A stretch of DNA of 9,655 bases, taken from the NCBI GenBank assembly GCA_021802225.1, contig JAKAAS010000032.1, forward strand, positions 1-9,655. Direction: 5' to 3'. The DNA is from Bacillota bacterium (GTDB taxonomy: Bacteria > Bacillota_E > Sulfobacillia > Sulfobacillales > Sulfobacillaceae). The notes beneath the pieces are model-generated. The model was not told the DNA's origin. It did no database searches and worked only from the letters and a program-made list of their open reading frames with translations. The position numbers and the translations under genes were made by a program. Within the stretch, counting starts at the first letter, position 1. The number at the start of each line of letters is the position of its first letter. This document shows, piece by piece, positions 1 to 5,726 of this stretch.

Positions 1-1
1 C

Positions 2-250
2 GAAGGCTACGGGGAAATTATCGGTGGCAGCGAACGCATCCACGATTTGGATCTGCTGCTCCAAAGGATGGACGAGCACCACCTCGACTTGGCGGTCTAT
101 GGGTGGTACATTGACTTGCGGCGGTTTGGATCGGTGCCCCACAGCGGATTTGGAATGGGTCTGGAGAGAATTGTGGCGTGGATTTGCGGGCTTGACCATG
201 TGCGTGAAACCATTCCGTTCGCTCGTACGTTAAACCGGGTGTGGCCATAA
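2..250 (+). CDS. asnS: Asparaginyl-tRNA synthetase, C-terminal end (5' partial)
   Basis: This is the last 82 codons of a class II aminoacyl-tRNA synthetase; the gene begins before the window. Class II motif 3 is visible as FGMGLERI, whose arginine contacts ATP. It is preceded by a [18 protein letters not shown] stretch and followed by a tail ending [12 protein letters not shown]. That tail resembles the 'IPFPR..NR..P' ending of bacterial AsnRS and of the closely related archaeal-type AspRS. The enzyme charges tRNA-Asn with asparagine in the cytoplasm. The stop codon (TAA) lies 19 bp before the next gene on the same strand, so co-transcription with the rodZ-like gene is plausible. The asparagine rather than aspartate assignment rests on the tail and on Firmicutes precedent, because the discriminating catalytic residues are outside the window. 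Confidence 0.85.
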   Translation, partial: EGYGEIIGGSERIHDLDLLLQRMDEHHLDLAVYGWYIDLRRFGSVPHSGFGMGLERIVAWICGLDHVRETIPFARTLNRVWP

Positions 251-269
251 AATACTGAGGAGGATGCGA

Positions 270-1160
270 ATGGACACGTCAGCGAATAACGGCCCCGCCA
301 ACATTGGCCAAGCGCTCAATCAGGCCCGCATTCGGCGGCGTCTCTCAATCGACCAGGTCAGCGATGCCCTCCACATCCGGCGGGATTACCTTCTGGCCTT
401 GGAGCAAAACCGGTGGGACGATTTGCCAGGGGAAGTCTATGGCCAGGGATTCCTGAAAAACTATGCCCGTCTGCTGGATTTGGACAGTGATGCCGTGGTG
501 GAGCAGCGTCGCCGGGAAATCGGCCAACCTCTTGACCATCCCGCCATCCCGCCCATGGAGTCTACCGGCCGGACGGGGCTGTACGCCCATGCATCTCCCC
601 GGACCATGACTAGCCAGCCCTCGCAGCGCAACCGGCGCAGGGGAGCGGAAAGGGACGCGCCCGAGTATTCCAATCCCCGGGTGCTGATTTGGATCCTGGG
701 GGTGCTGGTCGTGCTCTTTGTCGGGGGGCTGCTGACCCTCAGACATGGACACTCATCTCCCCCGCCAACAGCGGCGCTGGCGTCCAAAAAGACACCGAAG
801 ACGGCACCGGCTCACGCAAAGACCACAGGCACAGCCTCCCCTCACAAGGCTGTGCAGGGCCCTACAGTGTCTTTGCAGAGCACCAGCCAGAGCGGCACAT
901 CCGTCTTTGCCCATTACCTGGTGACGCCAGCACCGGTGACGGTTGCGCTGGCATTCACCGGCAATTGCTGGGTGTCCGCGGCGGTGAACGGCGGGCCGGC
1001 AACGAGCGGGATGTATTATTCCGGGGAGCATGCTAATTTCTCGGGCACCCAGTCCGTGTCTTTGATTTTAGGCAGTCATGCAGTGGCTGTCACTGTTGGC
1101 GGCAAAAACATTCCCCTGCCGACGTCGAATGATGTTCTCAACCTCACTTTTCAAGGATAG
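270..1160 (+). CDS. rodZ: RodZ-like protein: HTH domain, one membrane segment, DUF4115 domain
   Basis: A 296-residue protein of the RodZ/YmfM family. These proteins link the MreB cytoskeleton to the membrane and help to set rod shape. Residues about 12-72 form an Xre-like helix-turn-helix of the HTH_25 type (GQALNQARIRRRLSIDQVSD, then the family-typical GEVYGQGFLKNYARLL). A basic, disordered linker follows, and then a hydrophobic segment at about 138-157. After that comes a Pro/Thr/Ser/Ala-rich extracytoplasmic spacer and a C-terminal beta-rich domain at about 220-295 (VALAFTGNCWVSAAVNG), matching DUF4115. An upstream in-frame ATG at 264 is rejected: the ribosome-binding site GAGGAGG (257-263) abuts it, whereas the ATG at 270 has a 6-nt spacing. 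A D-Ala-D-Ala carboxypeptidase gene follows at 59 bp, consistent with a wall-growth context. DNA binding is not implied, since in this family the HTH is a protein-interaction fold. Confidence 0.85.
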   Translation: MDTSANNGPANIGQALNQARIRRRLSIDQVSDALHIRRDYLLALEQNRWDDLPGEVYGQGFLKNYARLLDLDSDAVVEQRRREIGQPLDHPAIPPMESTGRTGLYAHASPRTMTSQPSQRNRRRGAERDAPEYSNPRVLIWILGVLVVLFVGGLLTLRHGHSSPPPTAALASKKTPKTAPAHAKTTGTASPHKAVQGPTVSLQSTSQSGTSVFAHYLVTPAPVTVALAFTGNCWVSAAVNGGPATSGMYYSGEHANFSGTQSVSLILGSHAVAVTVGGKNIPLPTSNDVLNLTFQG

Positions 1161-1219
1161 TCGCATGGTTTTGCTCCCGGGCGGTCACACTACGCAAAAA
1201 GGAACAGCGAGGGAGAGCC

Positions 1220-2371
1220 ATGGTAAAGATCACATCTTGTCTGTTAGCGGCTGGCCTGATGACGGCACCAGCCGCTTCTCATATCCGCACGCCACTATCC
1301 CGGCACGCCGTACAGTCGCAGCAAGGCCCGCATGTAGTGTCGCGCGCCGCCATCCTGATCGATGCGAGAACCGGGGCCATTCTCTATGAAAAGAACGCAT
1401 TCAAGCAAATGGACCCGGCCAGCGTGACCAAAATGATGACGGCGCTCTTAGTCATCCAGCACGGGCACCTGTCCCGGACGGTCACAATATCGCGCCAGGC
1501 GGCTTATACGGTGGGCTCGCGTCTGCATATTGCTCCAGGCCAGAAGTATACCGTCTATGACCTCCTGCACGGGCTCTTGATGCGCTCCGGCAATGACGCC
1601 TCTGTTGCCCTGGCTGAGGCAGATGCGGGATCCGTAAACAAGTTTGTGGCCAAGATGAATATGAGCGCGCAGGAACTGGGCGCCTTCAATACCCAATTCG
1701 AAAATCCCAACGGTTTAACGAAACCGGGCCATTTTTCGACAGCCTACGACCTCGCCCTGATTGCCAGGCATGCCATGCGGATTCCCCTGTTCCGCAAAAT
1801 CGTTGCCAGCAAGGAAGCCTACGTGACCGAACTGCGCGGCCGGAACCGCCGGACTTTAAACAATACCAACCAACTCCTGTATACTTTTCCCGGAGCCAAC
1901 GGGGTCAAGACGGGAACCACTGATGCGGCGGGAAAATGTCTCGTGGCATCGGCAGCCCGCAACGGCGACGAGCTGATCGCTGTGGTTCTTCATAGCCAGG
2001 ACCGCTACCGCGATGCTAGGCACCTTTTGGAATGGGGCTTTGAACACTGGGCGACCATACCTGTCCTCGAACCGGGAACAGCAGTGGCCAAGGCTCCGGT
2101 AGCTGGAGGGCAAAGCCCTCTTGTGCCTCTTGAACCCGACCGCACGGTATGGCTGAGCCTGCCCAACCAAGAAACCTATCACATGACCCCCACGGTCACG
2201 GCCTTGCAAGCGCCGGTATTGCGCCGCCAGCCGGCCGGTTTCATAACCGTGACCACCCCAGGACAGCCTGCGGTGGTCACGGGACTGCGCACAATGCAGA
2301 GCGACGGCGTCAGAGCCCCGCGCCACCCATTGTGGTCATGGCTGAAATCCCTTTTCAGCCGCGGTAAATAG
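1220..2371 (+). CDS. dacF: D-alanyl-D-alanine carboxypeptidase (serine PBP, DacF/PBP5 type)
   Basis: A 383-residue low-molecular-mass penicillin-binding protein of peptidase family S11. It removes the terminal D-Ala from peptidoglycan stem peptides outside the membrane. All three active-site motifs are present: SxxK as S68-V-T-K71, SxN as S123-G-N125, and KTG as K230-T-G232. Residues 1-19 look like a short signal peptide ending in APAA. A second domain (about 290-370) fits the PBP5 C-terminal beta domain, and the last residues (HPLWSWLKSLFSRGK) could form the amphipathic membrane-anchoring helix typical of the family. The start is supported by a purine-rich GCGAGGGAGAG just upstream of ATG 1220. 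The 3' end overlaps the convergent deacetylase gene by 17 bp. The dacF label distinguishes poorly among DacA, DacB and DacF paralogues, so the enzyme class is much more certain than the symbol. Confidence 0.9.
   Translation: MVKITSCLLAAGLMTAPAASHIRTPLSRHAVQSQQGPHVVSRAAILIDARTGAILYEKNAFKQMDPASVTKMMTALLVIQHGHLSRTVTISRQAAYTVGSRLHIAPGQKYTVYDLLHGLLMRSGNDASVALAEADAGSVNKFVAKMNMSAQELGAFNTQFENPNGLTKPGHFSTAYDLALIARHAMRIPLFRKIVASKEAYVTELRGRNRRTLNNTNQLLYTFPGANGVKTGTTDAAGKCLVASAARNGDELIAVVLHSQDRYRDARHLLEWGFEHWATIPVLEPGTAVAKAPVAGGQSPLVPLEPDRTVWLSLPNQETYHMTPTVTALQAPVLRRQPAGFITVTTPGQPAVVTGLRTMQSDGVRAPRHPLWSWLKSLFSRGK
2340..2360. terminator. Perfect 8-bp hairpin in the convergent gene overlap
   Basis: GGCTGAAA (2340-2347) and TTTCAGCC (2353-2360) form a perfect 8-bp inverted repeat with a 5-nt loop. 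It sits inside the last codons of dacF and spans the stop codon of the opposing deacetylase gene. Its position between two convergent genes suggests a shared bidirectional termination or 3'-end structure. Neither strand has a U-run after the stem, so it is not a canonical intrinsic terminator. The structure is visible in the sequence; its function is inferred. Confidence 0.4.
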
Positions 2372-3113
2372 GCTTGCCGTAAGTCAGGAGCTGGTGCAGC
2401 GTGACCAGTTTGTAGCCTTTGGCCTTCAAGTCCCGCAAAATAGTGGGGAGGGCCAGATCCGTTTGCTTGCAGGTATCCGACGCATGCATGAGGACAATGT
2501 CGCCGGGATGGATGCGTGTGGTGACCCGGCGGATAATCGTCGAGACTCCGGGATTCATCCAGTCCAGGGAATCTGTGCCCCAGGTGACGGTCGTATACCC
2601 CACGGCGCGGGATGCCAGGATGGTGCGGCTGCTGAAGTCCCCATTGGGAGGGCGGACGAAGCTTGCGCGCTTATGGGTGATTTGGTCAATCACCGCATTG
2701 GTTTTCATCAGATTGGCAGCAATCCCCGCATTGGACAGGCCGGTATAGTTGACGTGCGCCCATCCGTGGGATTCGACTTCCGCCCCGGCCGCTGCATAGG
2801 CTTTGACGATGGCGGGATGCTGGGAAGCCCATGGCCCAGAAACAAATATGGTGGCCGGCACATGGTCAGCCGCCAGAATCGAGAGCACCTTGGGCGGCAT
2901 CACCGTACCCCATGAGATATCAAAGGTCAGGGCCGCGACTTTTTGAGTGGTATCCACATCCCGGAGGGAGTAGCGGTCTTGAGCCGGCAAGGAAGTCTGG
3001 GCATACGCCCGCGAGTGGTCGACAGCCCACAATCCAGCCGCCATCACTCCGGCCATAATCAGGGTGACAAGCAGATAGCGCACCAATCGGTAGCGCACAG
3101 TATAAATACGCAC
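2355..3113 (-). CDS. pdaB: PdaB-like polysaccharide deacetylase (NodB domain), membrane-anchored or secreted
   Basis: A 252-residue carbohydrate esterase 4 (NodB) protein. Residues about 13-31 form a signal-anchor, and the catalytic domain runs from about 58 to the end. Motif 1 is TFDISWG, with the base aspartate at D65, and not the TFDD of ordinary chitin deacetylases; this is typical of the sporulation-associated PdaB group. Metal-ligand histidines are seen in SHGWAH (H116, H120). RPPNG (154-158), TDSLDWMNPG (180-189) and HPGDIVLMHASD (202-213) complete the set. Members remove N-acetyl groups from peptidoglycan or related glycans outside the membrane. The frame is open upstream to ATG 3191, but a GTG at 3113 preceded by GGAGG (3125-3121, 7-nt gap) is the better start and puts the hydrophobic segment near the N-terminus. 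Convergent with dacF and divergent from rimO. The fold is certain; the exact substrate and sporulation role are inferred. Confidence 0.87.
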   Translation of the reverse strand: MRIYTVRYRLVRYLLVTLIMAGVMAAGLWAVDHSRAYAQTSLPAQDRYSLRDVDTTQKVAALTFDISWGTVMPPKVLSILAADHVPATIFVSGPWASQHPAIVKAYAAAGAEVESHGWAHVNYTGLSNAGIAANLMKTNAVIDQITHKRASFVRPPNGDFSSRTILASRAVGYTTVTWGTDSLDWMNPGVSTIIRRVTTRIHPGDIVLMHASDTCKQTDLALPTILRDLKAKGYKLVTLHQLLTYGKPIYRG

Positions 3114-3126
3114 AACCTCGCCTCCA

Positions 3127-3154
3127 TTGACAAATTCGACGGGAATGGTATTGC
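3127..3154 (+). promoter_or_regulatory. Candidate promoter for rimO-pgsA
   Basis: A perfect -35 hexamer TTGACA (3127-3132) is followed after 16 bp by an extended -10-like TGGTATTGC (3146-3154). It would give a leader of about 90 nt before the rimO TTG. A second -10-like TATGAT at 3227-3232 lies too close to the ribosome-binding site (3239-3245) to leave a useful leader. The element overlaps the ribosome-binding region and candidate promoter of the divergent deacetylase gene, so the two transcription units may interfere. Confidence 0.3.
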
Positions 3155-3178
3155 ATCTTACGTTCGCAGACGTTGCAA
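3150..3178 (-). promoter_or_regulatory. Candidate promoter for the deacetylase gene
   Basis: Read on the minus strand, TTGCAA (3178-3173) and TGCAAT (3155-3150) are separated by 17 bp. This gives a possible -35/-10 pair upstream of the GTG start at 3113. The -10 matches the sigma-A consensus at four of six positions. If the gene is sporulation-controlled, a different sigma factor would be used and this match would be fortuitous. Confidence 0.25.
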
Positions 3179-3250
3179 ATAGAACAGGCACACCGTTTGC
3201 CTCTTTATTTTCCCGCCTCGCTGGGCTATGATACGTCCGAGGTGATTTTT

Positions 3251-4567
3251 TTGGCGACGAAAGTGGGGATGGTCTCTTTAGGCTGCCCCAAAAATCGAGT
3301 AGACTCGGAAGTCATGCTGGGTCTGCTTGAACAGGCTGGCTATCAGTTGACTCCGGAGGCGGATGATGCTGAGGTGTTGATTGTCAACACCTGCGGGTTC
3401 ATAAATTCCGCAAAACAGGAATCAATTGACACGATCCTGGAAATGAACCATTACCGGGAGACTGGCCAGCTCAAAGCGCTGGTTATGGCGGGTTGCCTCT
3501 CCCAGAGATACCAGCAAACTCTATGGAATGACCTGCCGGAAGTCGATGCCATGGTCGGGACTGGCGAGTTTCACCGAATCGTGGAAGCGGTCGAGGGTGC
3601 ATTAAGCGGCAGCCGCCCAAGTTTTTGGGGGGAAATGCCAGTCAGCGGCCTGCCATCGCCACGCAAGCTGACCACTCCCAATTACACGGCATATTTAAAA
3701 ATTGCAGAGGGGTGCGACCACAGCTGCGCGTTTTGCGCCATTCCCCAGATGCGTGGAGGCTACCGGAGCCGCCCTCTGCAGGATATCTTACAGGAGGCCC
3801 GGCGCTTGGTGGCCCAAGGGGTGCGCGAGCTGATTCTCATTGCCCAGGACTCAACCATCTGGGGCCATGACCTCTATGGTCACCCGGAACTCCCGCGACT
3901 TCTTTACGGGCTGCAGGAAATTCCTGACTTGCTGTTTGTGCGCATCATGTATAGCTATCCGACGCAGATTACGCAAGAATTGGTCAACGCCATGCGCGAC
4001 CTCCCTGTGGTCGCCCCCTACCTGGATATGCCTTTGCAGCATGCCCATCCTGACCTTCTGCAAAAAATGGGACGGCCATTTCGGCGGGATAAAACGGATC
4101 GGGTGCTGGGAATGATTCGGGATGCAATTCCGGACATTACCTTGCGCACGACATTTATTGTAGGCTTTCCGGGTGAGACGGATGAGCACTTTCAAACTCT
4201 GCTGAGCTTCATCGACGCGATGCGTTTCGACCATGTGGGCATTTTTACCTACTCCCATGAAGAAGGCACGCGGGCCGAAAAACTTGGGGACCCCGTCCCC
4301 GAAGCGGTTAAGCAGCGGAGGCGGCGCGAGGCCATGCTCGTGCAGAGAAAACTGGTCGGATCAGTGCGGGGCCGCCATATTGGACACGTGATGCCGGTGC
4401 TGATTGAGGATACCGGTGACACTGTCAGCGTGGGCCGGGGTGCGGCTGATGCGCCGGGCATTGATGGCGTCACCTACGTTAAGGGCCAATTTGCCGCCGG
4501 TCAGATTGTTCCCGTGCGGATTACGGGAACCCGGGAATACGATCTCTTAGCGGAGGCATTAATGTGA
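3251..4567 (+). CDS. rimO: Ribosomal protein uS12 methylthiotransferase RimO
   Basis: A 438-residue radical-SAM methylthiotransferase, close to the usual length of RimO. It adds a methylthio group to the conserved aspartate of ribosomal protein S12, using S-adenosylmethionine and two 4Fe-4S clusters. The N-terminal UPF0004 domain supplies cluster ligands C12 (SLGCPKNRVDSE, diagnostic of RimO rather than MiaB), C48 (NTCGF) and C82 (AGCLSQR). The radical-SAM CxxxCxxC is C155-DHS-C159-AF-C162. A TRAM domain occupies the C-terminus. The frame is open from 3173, but a TTG at 3251 preceded by GAGGTGA (3239-3245, 5-nt gap) gives the family-typical N-terminus (ATKVGMVSLGC). Upstream residues have no family counterpart. 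The last four bases (GTGA) are shared with the GTG start of pgsA, indicating translational coupling. Confidence 0.95.
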   Translation: MATKVGMVSLGCPKNRVDSEVMLGLLEQAGYQLTPEADDAEVLIVNTCGFINSAKQESIDTILEMNHYRETGQLKALVMAGCLSQRYQQTLWNDLPEVDAMVGTGEFHRIVEAVEGALSGSRPSFWGEMPVSGLPSPRKLTTPNYTAYLKIAEGCDHSCAFCAIPQMRGGYRSRPLQDILQEARRLVAQGVRELILIAQDSTIWGHDLYGHPELPRLLYGLQEIPDLLFVRIMYSYPTQITQELVNAMRDLPVVAPYLDMPLQHAHPDLLQKMGRPFRRDKTDRVLGMIRDAIPDITLRTTFIVGFPGETDEHFQTLLSFIDAMRFDHVGIFTYSHEEGTRAEKLGDPVPEAVKQRRRREAMLVQRKLVGSVRGRHIGHVMPVLIEDTGDTVSVGRGAADAPGIDGVTYVKGQFAAGQIVPVRITGTREYDLLAEALM

Positions 4568-5070
4568 ACGCAGCCGATCAGGTCACCCTTTCCCGAGTCG
4601 TTCTCACGCCAGCCGTAGTGGCGATGTGGCTGGTTCCGGCCCCGCGGTGGCATTGGATAGGCCTGGCGGTGTTTATTGTGGCCGGGGTGACAGATTTCAT
4701 TGACGGCAGGCTCGCGCGGCACGCGTCGAACACGACGCGGTTCGGGGCCTATATGGATCCATTGGCTGATAAGATTCTTGTCCTCGGTTCCGGTTTGGCG
4801 CTCATTGCGTCCGACCGGCTATCCGTATGGATCCTTTTCATCCTGCTGCTAAGGGAGTTAGCCGTGACTGGGCTGCGCTCAGTGCTCCCACCGGGAACAA
4901 CTATGGGCGCCAGCCGTGTTGCCAAGTGGAAGACCACCAGCCAGCTGTTTGCACTGGGCGCTTCGGCGGTTTTGACCGGTGTAGTGCCGGACGGGCTATG
5001 GGTTCTGGCGTTGGCCCTGACCGTGTGGAGTGGCGGCGAGTATTTTTACCATTACTGGCCTAGAAATTGA
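4564..5070 (+). CDS. pgsA: CDP-diacylglycerol-glycerol-3-phosphate 3-phosphatidyltransferase
   Basis: A 168-residue integral membrane enzyme of the CDP-alcohol phosphatidyltransferase family. The family member PgsA makes phosphatidylglycerol phosphate from CDP-diacylglycerol and glycerol-3-phosphate, the committed step to phosphatidylglycerol and cardiolipin. The complete signature is present: D44, D47-G48, A51-R52, then after eight residues G61, D65 and D69 (ending GAYMDPLADK). Several hydrophobic segments surround it. The protein is somewhat shorter than typical PgsA (about 180-195 residues), mainly at the C-terminal end. The start is GTG 4564, with CGGAGG (4551-4556) 7 nt upstream and a 4-bp overlap with rimO. 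The rimO-pgsA pairing is common in Firmicutes and supports PgsA over other CDP-alcohol transferases, whose acceptor the motif alone does not define. Confidence 0.9.
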   Translation: MNAADQVTLSRVVLTPAVVAMWLVPAPRWHWIGLAVFIVAGVTDFIDGRLARHASNTTRFGAYMDPLADKILVLGSGLALIASDRLSVWILFILLLRELAVTGLRSVLPPGTTMGASRVAKWKTTSQLFALGASAVLTGVVPDGLWVLALALTVWSGGEYFYHYWPRN

Positions 5071-5079
5071 ACATCTTTC

Positions 5080-5097
5080 CCGCAGTGGCGGCGTTTT
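5080..5097 (+). terminator. Weak hairpin plus T-tract after pgsA
   Basis: CCGC (5080-5083) and GCGG (5088-5091) flank a 4-nt loop and are followed by CGTTTT. It is in the right place for a terminator 10 bp after the pgsA stop, but the stem has only four pairs, so the call is tentative. Confidence 0.2.
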
Positions 5098-5139
5098 CCC
5101 TTTAAGACAAGCATTGCCTGCCCCGTTCCCGGCTCGCTG

Positions 5140-5148
5140 TGATATACT
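5140..5148 (+). promoter_or_regulatory. Extended -10 promoter for the 5211-7192 gene pair
   Basis: TGATATACT is an extended -10 (TGn followed by TATACT at 5143-5148). No convincing -35 lies 16-18 bp upstream; the nearest, TTGCCT at 5114-5119, is 23 bp away. Transcription would begin near 5155 and give a leader of about 55 nt. An inverted repeat at 5144-5170 overlaps it, which is a classic operator geometry. Confidence 0.4.
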
Positions 5149-5170
5149 GCCCATTGGCTGCGGACAGTAT
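5144..5170. repeat. Imperfect inverted repeat, possible operator
   Basis: ATACTGCCC (5144-5152) and GGACAGTAT (5162-5170) pair over nine positions with one mismatch, around a 9-nt centre. The left arm covers the -10 element and the right arm lies at about +7 to +16. A dimeric repressor site or a hairpin at the 5' end of the transcript would both fit. Confidence 0.35.
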
Positions 5171-5210
5171 CCGCCACGGCGATTTTAACAAAAGGGGGCG
5201 AGCTGGGTTG

Positions 5211-5726
5211 ATGAAGTTTACGGTGAAACAAGTTTTTCTGGTATTTGCGGTCTTTGCAGCGATGCTTGGTCTTTTAATGGGAGCCCAGTGGGTGTACCTG
5301 CGCTCTGCGGTCCGCTCGCCCCTTTTGCACTCCCTGCAGAACGTCCCCGGGGTGAGGACAGTGCAAGTCTCTTCGCACGGTGCCGTTACGGTTGACCTGG
5401 CTGAGGATTCCAATTTAATGGCGGCATATCAGGCTGTCGCGGCTAAGGACCAGCAAGTTACAGGCCGCGCCCCGGGCAGCATTACCGTGCTGTCCCATCC
5501 CAGCTCGGATATGGTTTCCCTGGTGGATCCGCTGCGCTTGATTATTGCTCAGGGAGAGGCCACGGGCCAGTATGTGGCCATGAATGGCGCCATCCAAAAA
5601 CTGGCGGGCCAGTATCATCTGACATCTGCGGTGCAGCTTAGCAACCATCACATTTTTGTGACGCTCGATGCTCCCGGATACTGGCTGGATATAGTAATGC
5701 CCCTACGGCTGGGAGGTGCGGGTTAA
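5211..5726 (+). CDS. Unrecognised single-pass membrane protein, partner of FtsH-like protease
   Basis: A 171-residue protein that I cannot assign to a known family. Residues about 7-30 form one strongly hydrophobic segment preceded by lysines, so the remaining about 140 residues should lie outside the cytoplasm. That part looks like alternating beta-hairpin and helix. A short motif recurs, VQVSSHGAVTVDL (51-63) and VQLSNHHIFVTLD (141-153), suggesting two related beta modules around a helical middle. No catalytic motif or cysteine was seen. ATG 5211 is chosen; an adjacent TTG at 5208 sits at better distance from AGGGGG (5193-5198) and may be the true start. The frame is open to ATG 5139, but that start would fall within the promoter. 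The stop and the next gene's ATG share one base (TAATG), so it is tightly coupled to the FtsH-like protease. A role as its adaptor, substrate receptor or missing extracytoplasmic domain is inferred from context only. Confidence 0.75.
   Translation: MKFTVKQVFLVFAVFAAMLGLLMGAQWVYLRSAVRSPLLHSLQNVPGVRTVQVSSHGAVTVDLAEDSNLMAAYQAVAAKDQQVTGRAPGSITVLSHPSSDMVSLVDPLRLIIAQGEATGQYVAMNGAIQKLAGQYHLTSAVQLSNHHIFVTLDAPGYWLDIVMPLRLGGAG

Noticed and set aside
3114..3191. Longer deacetylase N-terminus from ATG 3191
   Set aside because: GGAGG lies 7 nt before GTG 3113, and the longer form would place 26 polar residues before the signal-anchor.
3173..3250. Longer rimO N-terminus from ATG 3173
   Set aside because: The extra 26 residues have no counterpart in RimO, and GAGGTGA sits 5 nt before TTG 3251, which gives the usual N-terminus.
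5102..5413. Minus-strand open frame across the 5071-5210 intergenic region
   Set aside because: It overlaps the promoter and start of the coupled plus-strand gene, and its translation has no hydrophobic segment or domain that I recognise.
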